A stretch of DNA of 64,000 nt from UBA6054 sp963975575 (lineage in GTDB: Bacteria; Planctomycetota; Phycisphaerae; Phycisphaerales; UBA1924). The stretch is from contig CAXBHL010000001.1 in NCBI GenBank assembly GCA_963975575.1, positions 620,001 to 684,000 on the forward strand, in the 5' to 3' direction. Positions 52,218 to 62,064 of the stretch are shown in pieces. Every line of letters begins with the position of its first letter. Position 1 is the stretch's first letter. The notes under the pieces were generated by a model that was not told the DNA's origin, made no database searches, and saw only the letters and a list, made by a program, of their open reading frames with translations. A program made the position numbers and the translations under genes.

Positions 52218-53697
52218 ATGCTCGCCATCGGCCTCACCCTTCTCGTCGCGGCGATCATCCTCCTGCTCCTGGCCCTCCGCGGCCGCACCATCGCCCGCGG
52301 CCGGTTCTGCCGCAAATGCAGGTTCGACCTCGCCGGCCTGACCGCCCCGGCCGCGTGCCCGGAGTGCGGGCGGGATCTTCAGGTGGCGAAAGCGACGCGT
52401 GCACAGCTGAGAGCTTTCCGCCGCCTCCCCGCTGCCGCGGCGATGGTCTTGCTTCTGCTCGCCTCCGCTGCCCTGCTGACCGCTTCGCCGGCCGTCCGCA
52501 CCTGGATCCTGCCCCGCGTGCCGGACGCGGTCCTGGTCTGGCTGCACCGGGCGGACCTGCACGGGGCCAGCGACGAAGTCGTCACCCGACTTTCGGACGC
52601 CAGGACCCTGCGGCCCGCACTGCGCCCCATCATCGAGCGCGATCTCAAAGTCGCCCTTGTCGTCGGGGCGAACTCGCCACAGGTCGCTGTGCGCCTCGGC
52701 GCGGCGTTGACGGGTGGGCATCTCGACGCTCGGCAAGCGCAGCTGCTCTTCGAAAGATCGCTCCAGATCGACATCGCGATCAGGGAGCACGTCTCGTCCC
52801 GCACCTCGACGGTCCCGCTCGCGGTCGTGTTCCGCGAAGACATTTTCGGGACGCTCGGCCTCACAGAGCACGTTCTGGGAATCAAGCCGCTTTATAACTA
52901 CCGGCTGCGAGTTGAGGACCTGGGGGGACGAACACCAGATCCGATGCTGGAGATGACAGAGGAGGCGACAATCATCCGCAACACCGTCGGATGGCACAGC
53001 CACCTTCTGCCGCTATCGAATGAACAGCGCGCCGCACTGGCCGCGGGCGAGAGCGTGGAGATCACGATTCGAAGTAGAGGTGATAGATGCGCGGACGGGC
53101 AGCGTCGTAGCGAGAGTCGCGGGAGTTGAAACGCGGGGATTGCGGATCGACGCCAACCCGTTCAAGTCGATACGTGTCATCGAGGACGACGACGCCCTCC
53201 GCGAGTTCGCCGCCGGATTGATCGTGTACTCGCCCGGATTCACCGGCTATGGGCACGGCCCCCCCGCGCCGGGCCAGATGTTCCTGAGTGGCGGGATCAA
53301 CGTGGCATTTCCGCTCCGGTATCACTCAGCCTACACCGTGGCCGTCATCGGGCCCGACGGCCAACGCTTCGATGACCCGACCCCGTTCGTCCTCCCCAAC
53401 GACGGGGAAGGCTACGGGGGGCTCGGCACGGACCTGCTGTTTCTCGGGGTGCCACCGCTGGAAGGGGAGTCCGCCGACGAACTCTTCGCGAGATGGGAAT
53501 CGACCGGCACCATCGACATCGTGCTGACACCGGATCTCGATCTGGCGTACCAGCACCCGATGATCGACGCGATCCTCGCGGGTGACATCATCTTCCGCAA
53601 CGTCCCCCTACAAAGACCCGAAGGCGATCGGTTGCCGACCCCCAACAAGCGTCAATGGGTCACGGGCGAGCCGCTGCAATCTCCTGACGCACCATAA
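52218..53697 (+). pseudogene. zinc-ribbon membrane protein, paralogue 2, frameshifted
   Basis: The gene starts at ATG 52218 with AGGAGG seven bases upstream and encodes the same layout as its neighbours: N-terminal helix (LTLLVAAIILLLLAL), CRKCRFDLAGL...CPECGRDL ribbon and second helix. In frame it reads to a stop at 53129 (303 codons). From about 53068 the homology continues in the +1 frame (FEVEVIDARTGSVVARVAG...) up to 53697. A single extra base near 53067 would restore a product of about 492 residues, close to the 509 and 505 of the paralogues. It is a frameshift mutation or a sequencing error. No slippery heptamer is visible that would argue for programmed shifting. Confidence 0.75.
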
Positions 53698-53712
53698 AGA
53701 GAGAGCGTCCGC

Positions 53713-55230
53713 ATGATCCCTATCGGAACCGTTCTGCTGACCTTGGGCATCATCGTATGTGCGGTCGCCCTCCGCGGCCGCATCGCCGCTCGCGGCCACT
53801 TCTGCCGCAAGTGCAAGTTCGATCTCGCCGGCCTTGACCCAACCAGCGCTTGTCCTGAGTGCGGGCAGGACCTGACGGCACCGGACGCGACCAGTGGCGT
53901 TCTTCGGCGTGTCCACCGACCCGGTTTCGTAACTGCGATCGTGCTGTTGTTGTCCGGTTTGGGCACGGCGGGTTTCGCGGTCTGGACCCGTGGGGGCAGC
54001 GTCTACGCCCGCCTGCCGGACGCCGCGTTGCTCGCGCTCGACCGGGTCGGCGTGGACGAGGCACTGTCCGAGATCGCGGTCCGATCCGATGCCTACCCCG
54101 GTTTCTCGACCGGCCACTGGGGAACGCTGCTCACCCGCGGCCTCGCCCACCAGTCGGACAGCGGCACGCCCTGGGATCCCCGATGGGGGCAGGTTCTCGC
54201 CAACGCGTTCCTTCGCCAACAGATGACGCCCGAGCAGATGCAAGCGTACATCGCGGCGGGGATCAAGCCCGACATCCGCATCCGCGACCGCGCCGCCGCG
54301 GACCAACGCGCGCTCGGATTTCGTGTCTCCTGGGATACCACCCGCATCAAGACGCCCGCCGGGTTCGGCGGTAACGCAGGCCGGATCAGCATCTACGACG
54401 CGATCGCCACCACCGGATCCGTCGGGGTTGTCACGCCCGAGGGCGAGTACGCCTTGGGAGGCCGCGCGACGACGGAGGGCCCATTCGTGATCCCTTCGGG
54501 TGCCGGCTTCTGGGGCGAGACTTCGTCGAGTTCGATCCAGTTGCGTGGATTCGATCCGGCCGATCCGCCCGAGGAAATCACCGCGTTCGTGGAGGCCGGT
54601 TTGACGATCAAGGCGGGCGGCGACGCGCCGCAAGTGATCGTCGCACTCGGCCCGTTCCGGACCGAACAGGTGGTCCGGATCCTCCCGGCGGGCTCGGCCA
54701 TTGTCGGGCTCGTTTCGGACCAGACCGCGGCCGAGGCGACGCGCGACGCGGTAGAGATCTCCGATCTCAGACTGGATCTGGGAGAAGGCGAGCAATCCCG
54801 CTGGAATCGTGCGAACCTGCGATTCAGAGTGACCTCGTTCACGCACGCGCTCGCGGGGCGGCTGTATGTCGTGTTCGCGGGCGAGGAGACCGAGCTCGGC
54901 GAACTCAGCCTGCCGGCCGGCGGTGAAACGAACTGGCACCTCGGCGGCAGTGTCGCCAGAGGCGGGCGGGGGATCAATCAGGAGGATCCGGTGGTGCTCG
55001 CCCGGCTCCGGGCCTGGGCGGACGCGGGCGTGGTCGATTTGGTGTTCCGCTCCGATCCCGCCGCGGCCCTGCACAACCCGGACATCGATCAGATCGCGGA
55101 CGTGACGCTCTGGTTCCGCGACGTCCCGGTCACCGTGGTCGTGCCGAATCAGCAGGCCTGGTTCCAAAGGCCCGTTCACCGCGCCGAGGGGGCCGCTCCG
55201 ATCGGCGAGGCGGAGCCGGCGGGAGGCTGA
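53713..55230 (+). CDS. zinc-ribbon membrane protein, paralogue 3
   Basis: Protein of 505 residues with the same plan as the two upstream genes: helix (TVLLTLGIIVCAVAL), ribbon CRKCKFDLAGL...CPECGQDL, second helix (TAIVLLLSGLGTAGFAV) and an extracytoplasmic domain of about 410 residues. The ATG follows GAGAGA. It is the last gene before the 16S rRNA terminator, toward which it converges. The tandem arrangement points to local duplication. Function unknown. Confidence 0.82.
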   Translation: MIPIGTVLLTLGIIVCAVALRGRIAARGHFCRKCKFDLAGLDPTSACPECGQDLTAPDATSGVLRRVHRPGFVTAIVLLLSGLGTAGFAVWTRGGSVYARLPDAALLALDRVGVDEALSEIAVRSDAYPGFSTGHWGTLLTRGLAHQSDSGTPWDPRWGQVLANAFLRQQMTPEQMQAYIAAGIKPDIRIRDRAAADQRALGFRVSWDTTRIKTPAGFGGNAGRISIYDAIATTGSVGVVTPEGEYALGGRATTEGPFVIPSGAGFWGETSSSSIQLRGFDPADPPEEITAFVEAGLTIKAGGDAPQVIVALGPFRTEQVVRILPAGSAIVGLVSDQTAAEATRDAVEISDLRLDLGEGEQSRWNRANLRFRVTSFTHALAGRLYVVFAGEETELGELSLPAGGETNWHLGGSVARGGRGINQEDPVVLARLRAWADAGVVDLVFRSDPAAALHNPDIDQIADVTLWFRDVPVTVVVPNQQAWFQRPVHRAEGAAPIGEAEPAGG

Positions 55231-55266
55231 TGGGTGGAGCGGTGGGGGACCCGGGCACGATGAGCG

Positions 55267-55301
55267 CACGAAAAAACCCGCCTTGGCGGCGGGCTTTTCG
55301 T
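55267..55301 (-). terminator. Rho-independent terminator of the 16S transcript (bidirectional)
   Basis: On the minus strand CCCGCC, five-base loop, GGCGGG then TTTTTT; flanking CACGAAAA and TTTTCGTG extend the symmetry, so it can also end the plus-strand zinc-ribbon transcript. It lies about 220 bases past the 16S 3' end, leaving no room for 23S or 5S. Confidence 0.85.
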
Positions 55302-55329
55302 GGTTCATGACCAGGAGGCGGAGCCTCCG

Positions 55330-55352
55330 TGGCATTTGAACAGTTGGGTCCA
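55330..55352. repeat. 3' arm of the 16S precursor processing stem
   Basis: TGGCATTTGAACAGTTGGGT and three more bases; its reverse complement recurs at 57342-57364 with 21 of 23 positions identical. In the 16S precursor the two arms can pair as an RNase III-type stem around the mature rRNA. Confidence 0.75.
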
Positions 55353-55517
55353 TGCTTCGCGGCTCGTTGCCGAGCCGTTATCCGCCGTCCCTGCATCTCT
55401 AGAGAATGCAGAGAGTTCGGGCGGGCGAGAGTGCGCTCACTTATTCTCGATCCGGATCTCTCCGGGCGTCTTGTCCGATCTTCACGATCGGGTTCGACTG
55501 TCGAGTCTAAGGAAATC

Positions 55518-57007
<1,490 letters not shown>

Positions 57008-57118
57008 ATATTGTTGCAAGGATCAGAGCCGAAGCTCCTCACCAAACGCATCCAATGAAGCCGATCCGACTACACCCCGCTCGTGCCTTGTTTCCAAGGG
57101 CGACACGGGGCCGGTCTT

Positions 57119-57159
57119 CATCGAGCCGAAGCTCGATGCCCGGGTCGGCTAGACCCGGG
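57119..57159 (-). other. two strong hairpins in the 16S leader
   Basis: On the transcript strand: CCCGGGTC with GACCCGGG (57139-57159, five-base loop), then CATCGAGC and GCTCGATG closed by a UUCG tetraloop (57119-57138). A third cUUCGg hairpin (GAGC/GCTC) lies near 57030. They are about 110-150 bases before the mature 5' end and probably guide leader folding or processing. Confidence 0.6.
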
Positions 57160-57238
57160 TAACTAAAAAACCAACACTCAAAGTGTCAGTCCATTTCAAT
57201 AAGAAATAGGGCTTTCCACTTCGCACAAGAATGCTGGC

Positions 57239-57268
57239 GACAAAGAGAGCTGTGAAGAACTCTTTGTC
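57239..57268. repeat. 9-bp inverted repeat in the 16S leader
   Basis: GACAAAGAG and CTCTTTGTC, separated by twelve bases, within the leader. CTCTTTG resembles a boxA core, so an antitermination role is possible but unproven. Confidence 0.45.
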
Positions 57269-57341
57269 CCGTTTCTCCAGCAGACACCGCTCCGGGGAGC
57301 CCGGCTGTGTAACCGGTGTGCCTGCCATCGCATTCTCGCGG

Positions 57342-57364
57342 TGGACCCAACTGTTCACTTGCCA
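57342..57364. repeat. 5' arm of the 16S precursor processing stem
   Basis: TGGACCCAACTGTTCACTTG and three more bases, the near-perfect complement of 55330-55352. It lies about 335 bases upstream of the mature 5' end. Confidence 0.75.
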
Positions 57365-57433
57365 CAGAAGCCGGTTCTCAAGGGCGTCCGCCCCGTCGAA
57401 CCTCGTTTGCCGCTGCGAACAGCGGCGGGGGAG

Positions 57434-57461
57434 AGTGTAGACCGCACCCCCTCAAGGTCAA
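57434..57461 (-). promoter_or_regulatory. sigma-70 promoter of 16S rRNA, overlapping the comF stop codon
   Basis: Minus strand TTGACC, a 16-base spacer and TACACT, followed by a GC-rich discriminator (CTCCCCCGCC), as expected for stringently controlled rRNA promoters. The TGA stop of comF is inside the -35 box. Start near 57427, giving a leader of about 420 bases. Confidence 0.7.
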
Positions 57462-58480
57462 ACCGCCGGATCAAAAGTCTTGGCGATTTTCTCATGAACC
57501 CGGCCCGGGACCGCTCCCGCACCGCCCCCTTCGCGCACGCCGTGCCCGCCGGGGTCTCCATCATACGCCCCAACCCCAGGTTCCGGAGCCCGCCTGGACG
57601 ACGCCACCGCCGCCACCAGGGTCCAGATCTCCACCCGACGCCCGACCGTCTTCCGAACGGCCCGCGCCGCGGCGGTCAGCGTGGCCCCGGTCGTCCGCAC
57701 GTCGTCGATCAGCACCACGACCCGCGGGGCTTTGCGTCCCCGACCCTGGGTGGTTCCGCCCTGCCCGCCCTGTACGGCCCGAGCCAGGCGCCGGGTCGGG
57801 CGGAACGCCCCCTTCACGTTGGCCGCCCGCGCGGTGGCGCTCAGGCCGACCTGGGTGGGCGTGTGGCGCCGGGTCAGACCCCGGACCACCCGCACCCCGG
57901 CCGCACCCGCGGCTGCCCGTGCCAGCACGGAGGTGTGGTCCACGCCGCGGGCCATCCGACGGCGCCAGGAGGCGGGAACCGGCACGACGATCACCTCGCC
58001 CGGATCGAAGCCGCCGGCGTCGATCACCTCGCGCAGGCGCACGCCCATCGCCTTGCCCAGATCGACCCCGGTCCGGCGCCAACGCCCGAACTTCAGCTCG
58101 GTGGCCGCGACGCGGGGCCCGCCCTCGTAGCGGCTCAGGCGGGCGGCCCGGTCCCAGGCGAGCGTGCGGTCCCGGCACGAGCCGCAGCCGGTCCCGTCGG
58201 TCTCATGCGGCCCGACGGACTCGGCGCACCGCCAGCAGAACGCCCCGTAGCGGTCCGGGCGCCAGCGGGTCGCGGCGGCCCACCGCGCAAAGCTCAGCGA
58301 ACGCAGCCCCAGCAGGTCCGACTCGATCGCGCGGGCCCAGCCGGCCCGGTCCGGGATCGTGAAGGTCTCGACCGGGTCGGGCCGGTCGGTCTCGATGGGT
58401 CGCTCCGCGAGGGCGGCCGGCGGCCAGACGAACAGGTCCGGGCCCGCGTTCTGATCGGCCTGGGATTCGATCCGCGTCAC
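57458..58480 (-). CDS. comF: ComF-family phosphoribosyltransferase-like protein
   Basis: Protein of 340 residues, longer than the usual 220-250 because of an N-terminal extension of about 75 residues. Zinc-finger cysteines Cys82, Cys85, Cys99 and Cys102, then an LSRYEGGPRVAATELKFGRW segment, VVPVPASWRRRMARGVDHTSVLARA and the PRPP-binding VVLIDDVRTTGATL (256-269). ComF aids the uptake of single-stranded DNA in competent bacteria; the transferase substrate is unknown. GTG start at 58480 overlaps the mcsB stop (GTGA). Its end overlaps the 16S promoter. Confidence 0.88.
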   Translation of the reverse strand: MTRIESQADQNAGPDLFVWPPAALAERPIETDRPDPVETFTIPDRAGWARAIESDLLGLRSLSFARWAAATRWRPDRYGAFCWRCAESVGPHETDGTGCGSCRDRTLAWDRAARLSRYEGGPRVAATELKFGRWRRTGVDLGKAMGVRLREVIDAGGFDPGEVIVVPVPASWRRRMARGVDHTSVLARAAAGAAGVRVVRGLTRRHTPTQVGLSATARAANVKGAFRPTRRLARAVQGGQGGTTQGRGRKAPRVVVLIDDVRTTGATLTAAARAVRKTVGRRVEIWTLVAAVASSRRAPEPGVGAYDGDPGGHGVREGGGAGAVPGRVHEKIAKTFDPAV

Positions 58481-59637
58481 GACCCGCCCAGACGCTCGCG
58501 GCACAGATCCGCCCGCGCCCCCCGGCGGTCCTGCGGCGTGAGAGTCCGGCCCGTCACCCGCTGGAGGTGTCCGGGCTGGACGGCCAGCAGCAGGGCGTGC
58601 ACCTGTTCGATCGTGACCGACGGGAGCAGCCCGCTGAGCACGCCCAGGCGGACCAACCCGAGCAACTCCATGGATTCGGACGCGCGGAGCATGCGGGCGT
58701 GCCGCAGCGTTCCGAGCGCGCGGGCCACGGCGTCGTGCGTGCTCAGGCGTCGGTCGCCCAGAAGCTTCTGGCGGGCGTGCCGCTCGTACCCGACCAGGCG
58801 GGGGATGATCTCCTCGGACATCTCCCGCAGCAGGACCGCGTCCGACTTGCCCAGGGTGGTCTGGTTGGACACCTGGTAGAACTCGCCCGCGGCCTCGGAC
58901 CCCTCGCCGTAGAAGCCCCGCACCGCCAGCCCCATGTCGTGAGCGGCCCGTGAGGCTTTCTCCAGATCGCCGGTCATCTTGAGCCCGGGCAGGTGCAGCA
59001 TGACGCTCAGTCGCAGGCCCGTGCCGACGTTGGTCGGGCACGCCGTCAGGTAGCCGAAACGGGGGTGGAAGGCGAAGTCCAGCCCCTTCTCGAGCTCGTC
59101 GTCGATCGAGTCCACGTCGGCCAGGCACTCGTTCAGCGCCAGACCGCTGTGGATCGACTGCAGCCGGAGGTGGTCCTCCTCGTTGACCATGACCGACCCC
59201 CGCTCGTCGGGCAGCATCACCGCCACGCCCCGCGGCTCGTCCGGCCCCCCCGCGCCGGTGGACAGCTTGCCCTTGGCGTGGTTGCGGCTGATGAGCTGGC
59301 GTTCGACGAGCAGGTCCCGCTCGTCGGCGCTGGCGGTGTGCAGGTCGATCCACAGCACCCGGCGACCCTCGCCGGGCTGCGCGCCGAGGAGGCGTCGTCG
59401 GCACAGGTCCAAGATCTGCGTGCGGTCGACGCGCGTCGCGGTGGTCATGAACGGGAAGCCGGCGAGGTTGCGCGCCACGCGCACGCGCGACGAGAGCACG
59501 ACGTCCGACGCGTCGCCCTCGCCCCGCAGCCACTCGGCGCTGCGCTCCAGGCCCGCGGTCGGCGGGCCGGCGCGGGCCGCGCCGGGCGGAGCCGGCTCGT
59601 TCTGCTCGGGGGTCGGGATGGGGTCGGGATCACTCAC
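58477..59637 (-). CDS. mcsB: protein arginine kinase McsB
   Basis: Protein of 386 residues of the ATP:guanido phosphotransferase fold. SSRVRVARNLAGFPF (49-63), NEEDHLRLQ (152-160), and the active-site TACPTNVGTGLR with Cys200 match bacterial protein arginine kinase rather than creatine kinase. In Bacillus it phosphorylates arginine residues to mark proteins for ClpCP and acts on the CtsR repressor. The N-terminal 40 residues are Pro-rich and unusual. GTG start overlapping the upstream stop by four bases. No clpC or ctsR is in the window. Confidence 0.93.
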   Translation of the reverse strand: MSDPDPIPTPEQNEPAPPGAARAGPPTAGLERSAEWLRGEGDASDVVLSSRVRVARNLAGFPFMTTATRVDRTQILDLCRRRLLGAQPGEGRRVLWIDLHTASADERDLLVERQLISRNHAKGKLSTGAGGPDEPRGVAVMLPDERGSVMVNEEDHLRLQSIHSGLALNECLADVDSIDDELEKGLDFAFHPRFGYLTACPTNVGTGLRLSVMLHLPGLKMTGDLEKASRAAHDMGLAVRGFYGEGSEAAGEFYQVSNQTTLGKSDAVLLREMSEEIIPRLVGYERHARQKLLGDRRLSTHDAVARALGTLRHARMLRASESMELLGLVRLGVLSGLLPSVTIEQVHALLLAVQPGHLQRVTGRTLTPQDRRGARADLCRERLGGS

Positions 59638-60230
59638 GCGCCGCCCGCGTCCTCGAGCAGATCGCTCACGCGGGACAGCTCGTCGCGGAGCATGGCGGCG
59701 CGCTCGTAGTCCTCGTCCCGGACCGCCTTGGCCAGAGCCTTGCGGATGGCCTCGAGCCGCTCCTCGCGTTCACGCTGCCCGCCGAGGAGCACCTCGACGC
59801 GTTCGCGGTCGCCCAGCGAGCGGCAGTCGCGCAGGGCGCGCCGCGGGAACTTGCCGACGTGGTGGCAGCCGCCCTCGTGGGCCCGCTCGATCAGGGGGCC
59901 GAGCCGCTCGGCGAACGCGTCGTAGCAGGCCGGGCAGCCGAGCAGGCCTGATTCCTTGAACGCCGCGTAGGTCGTGCCGCAGCCGGCGCACCGGGCGGTG
60001 GGCCTGGGTGTCGCGACGGGCGGGCGGGGGGTCTCGCCGGCGCCAGCGGAGGTGGGGGCGTTGGGGCCGAGCATGAAACTGCTGATGAGCTGGGAGATCG
60101 GCAGGTGGGGATCGGACGACAGCCCGGACTTGTTCGCGCACGCCTCGCAGAGGTGGCGCTCGCGCTTCTTGCCCTGGTGGATGATCACCTCATGGATGGT
60201 GGCTTCGCGTTCGCAGCGTTCGCAGCGCAT
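59634..60230 (-). CDS. mcsA: McsA-like zinc-finger protein with UVR motif
   Basis: Protein of 198 residues. Two four-cysteine zinc fingers (Cys3/6/28/31 and Cys81/84/99/102) and a C-terminal UVR motif (EAIRKALAKAVRDEDYERAAMLRDEL, about 160-185), the layout of McsA, the activator of the arginine kinase McsB. The linker between fingers is Pro/Ala-rich. GGGAGG lies six bases before the ATG at 60230. The gene overlaps mcsB by four bases (GTGA), and mcsB overlaps comF likewise. A weak -10-like TACGAT is at 60255-60260. Confidence 0.92.
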   Translation of the reverse strand: MRCERCEREATIHEVIIHQGKKRERHLCEACANKSGLSSDPHLPISQLISSFMLGPNAPTSAGAGETPRPPVATPRPTARCAGCGTTYAAFKESGLLGCPACYDAFAERLGPLIERAHEGGCHHVGKFPRRALRDCRSLGDRERVEVLLGGQREREERLEAIRKALAKAVRDEDYERAAMLRDELSRVSDLLEDAGGA

Positions 60231-60275
60231 CGCAGACCTCCCTGTCTGGTATTCATCGTAACGGACCGCCCCCAA

Positions 60276-60306
60276 AAGAAAAAGCCGCCCGTCGGAGAAC
60301 GGGCGG
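60276..60306 (-). terminator. Rho-independent terminator of rpmB
   Basis: CCGCCCGT and ACGGGCGG (8-bp stem, six-base loop, 60285-60306), followed on the minus strand by CTTTTTCTTTT. It separates rpmB from mcsA. Confidence 0.85.
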
Positions 60307-60350
60307 AAAAGAGCGGTTCTTGCCGCGTCCTCTCGGAGCGGTCGGGGCGG

Positions 60351-60638
60351 TCAGGCCTCGGACTTCTGCGCCCGGGTGTAGGTGTACTTGCGCTTGGGGG
60401 CCTTGACGACCAGACCCGAGCGGATGGCCTCAACCGAGACCAGCAGCTTCTTGGTGGTCTTGGTGCCGTTCTCCTCGGTCAGCAGGCAGTTGACCTTCTG
60501 GAGGTTGGGCTTGAAGGTCCGGCGGGAGATGCCGGTGGCCTTGAGACCGAAGCCGCCCTTGACGATCCGCTGACCGCGCCAGGCGCGCTTCTTGCCGAAG
60601 GTGGTCTTTTTGCCGGTGAAATGGCACTCGAAGGGCAT
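60351..60638 (-). CDS. rpmB: 50S ribosomal protein L28
   Basis: Protein of 95 residues, basic, with MPFECHFTGKKTTFGKK, RRTFKPNLQKV and a C-terminal RKYTYTRAQKSEA. It binds 23S rRNA. It is somewhat longer than the usual 62-78 because of the C-terminal extension. The ATG follows GAGGTGA. Own promoter and terminator, so a single-gene unit. Confidence 0.92.
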   Translation of the reverse strand: MPFECHFTGKKTTFGKKRAWRGQRIVKGGFGLKATGISRRTFKPNLQKVNCLLTEENGTKTTKKLLVSVEAIRSGLVVKAPKRKYTYTRAQKSEA

Positions 60639-60696
60639 GGGTCACCTCTGGGTGGCTGGATCGAAGGGAAACCCGGTCCGGGTGGGCCGGGCCGGA

Positions 60697-60724
60697 ATGG
60701 TAGGCGGGCCAACGGGTTGGGCAA
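60697..60724 (-). promoter_or_regulatory. sigma-70 promoter of rpmB
   Basis: Minus strand TTGCCC, a 16-base spacer and TACCAT, about 60 bases before the ATG. A small GACCCG/CGGGTC hairpin (60735-60749) just upstream may belong to the end of the aminotransferase gene. Confidence 0.5.
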
Positions 60725-60749
60725 GCGGCTCGAAGACCCGATCCGGGTC

Positions 60750-61925
60750 TCAGCGCCGGGCCAGTCCCTCGCGACCGATCATCACTTCCAGCGTCTGGCC
60801 CACCAGGTCGATCTCCCGGTCGGTCAGGTCGGCGAAGAACGGCAGTGCGATCGTGCGGGAACTGACCGACTCGGAGATGGGAAAATCACCCTCACTAAAC
60901 CCGTACGCCTGGCGGTAGAACGGCTGCAGGTGGATGCAGGGGAAGTAGTCGGCCGCTCCGATATCGTGGTTGCGCATCCCCTTGATGATCCGGTCCCGTT
61001 CCTCGCGGGTGAACCCCGCGGCCAGCCGGACGACGAAGACGAACCAGCTCATCTCCGAGCCCTCCGGGATCGTGGGGAGGATCAGGTCGGGCACGTCGAG
61101 CAGGCGCTGCATGTAGCGGTTGGCCACCCGCTGGCGTCCGGCGATGATCTCGTCGAGCCGCTCCATCTGGGCCACGCCGATGGCGGCGTTGACCTCGCTC
61201 ATGCGGTAGTTGAACCCCAGTCGCTCGTGGTGCAGCCATGCGCCGGCGGTCGAGCCGGCCGCGATGGACCCGCGCCCTGCCACGGCCCGGCCCTGGTTGC
61301 GCAGGCTGCGGCACAGGTCGGCCAACCGGTCGTCGTTGGTCACGACCATGCCGCCCTCGCCGGTGGTGATCTGCTTATTGGGGTAATACCCAAAGACGCC
61401 CGCCCGCCCGAACGACCCGGCCTGGTGCCCGGCGTGCTTGACGCCCAGGGCCTCGCAGCAGTCCTCGACGAGGAAGATCTCGTGCTTGGAGGCGATCTTG
61501 GCGTAGGCGTCCATGTGGGCGGGGTTGCCGAAGGCTTCCACCGCGAGGATGGCCTTGGTCCGGGGCGTGACGGCCGCCTCGATCAGCGCGGGGTCGGCGT
61601 TGAGGGTCTTGGGGCAGATGTCCACGAAGACCGGCTTGGCTCCCACATAGAGGATGGCGTTGGCGCTGGCGATGAACGAGAACGGGGTGGTGATGACCTC
61701 GTCGCCCGGCCCGATGCCCAGGGCGGACATGACCATGTGCAGCCCGGCCGTGCCCGACGAGCAGGCCACGGCGTGGCGGACGCCGACCTTCTGGGCGGTC
61801 AGGTGCTCGAACCGCTCGACCATGGGTCCGATCGACAGACGCCCGGAGCGGAGCACCTCGAGGACGAGGGCTTCCTCCCGCTCGGTGATGCTGGGTCGGG
61901 ACAGGGGGATCTCGTGGTGGGCCAT
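60750..61925 (-). CDS. DegT/DnrJ/EryC1-family PLP-dependent aminotransferase
   Basis: Protein of 391 residues, fold type I. Pro/Ser start IPLSRPSITEREEALV, substrate segment CSSGTAGLHMVMSALGIGPGDEVITTPFSF, VEDCCEALG for the pyridine ring and PLP-Lys184 in GYYPNKQITTGEGGM. Enzymes of this family transaminate nucleotide-linked keto sugars for glycan or antibiotic synthesis; the product is unknown. No sugar-biosynthesis neighbours. The ATG has no Shine-Dalgarno; GACAAT lies six bases upstream. Confidence 0.93.
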   Translation of the reverse strand: MAHHEIPLSRPSITEREEALVLEVLRSGRLSIGPMVERFEHLTAQKVGVRHAVACSSGTAGLHMVMSALGIGPGDEVITTPFSFIASANAILYVGAKPVFVDICPKTLNADPALIEAAVTPRTKAILAVEAFGNPAHMDAYAKIASKHEIFLVEDCCEALGVKHAGHQAGSFGRAGVFGYYPNKQITTGEGGMVVTNDDRLADLCRSLRNQGRAVAGRGSIAAGSTAGAWLHHERLGFNYRMSEVNAAIGVAQMERLDEIIAGRQRVANRYMQRLLDVPDLILPTIPEGSEMSWFVFVVRLAAGFTREERDRIIKGMRNHDIGAADYFPCIHLQPFYRQAYGFSEGDFPISESVSSRTIALPFFADLTDREIDLVGQTLEVMIGREGLARR

Positions 61926-61931
61926 GCGGGT

Positions 61932-61937
61932 ATTGTC
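61932..61937 (-). promoter_or_regulatory. putative leaderless -10 element of the aminotransferase gene
   Basis: GACAAT on the minus strand, six bases before the ATG. Confidence 0.4.
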
Positions 61938-62064
61938 GGCCCGAAGCGGGGCCGGGCACAACCACGAGAGAAGGGGATTTCGTCGGAGAGCGGTTCGGAT
62001 CCGGGGGAGAACGGGGGAGGGGGCGATTGCGGAACGGGCCGTACCGGTCAGCCACGGGGTTTGA

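Noticed and set aside
53040..53090. Programmed ribosomal frameshift in the zinc-ribbon gene
   Set aside because: No slippery heptamer or following pseudoknot is visible, and the flanking paralogues do not need a shift.
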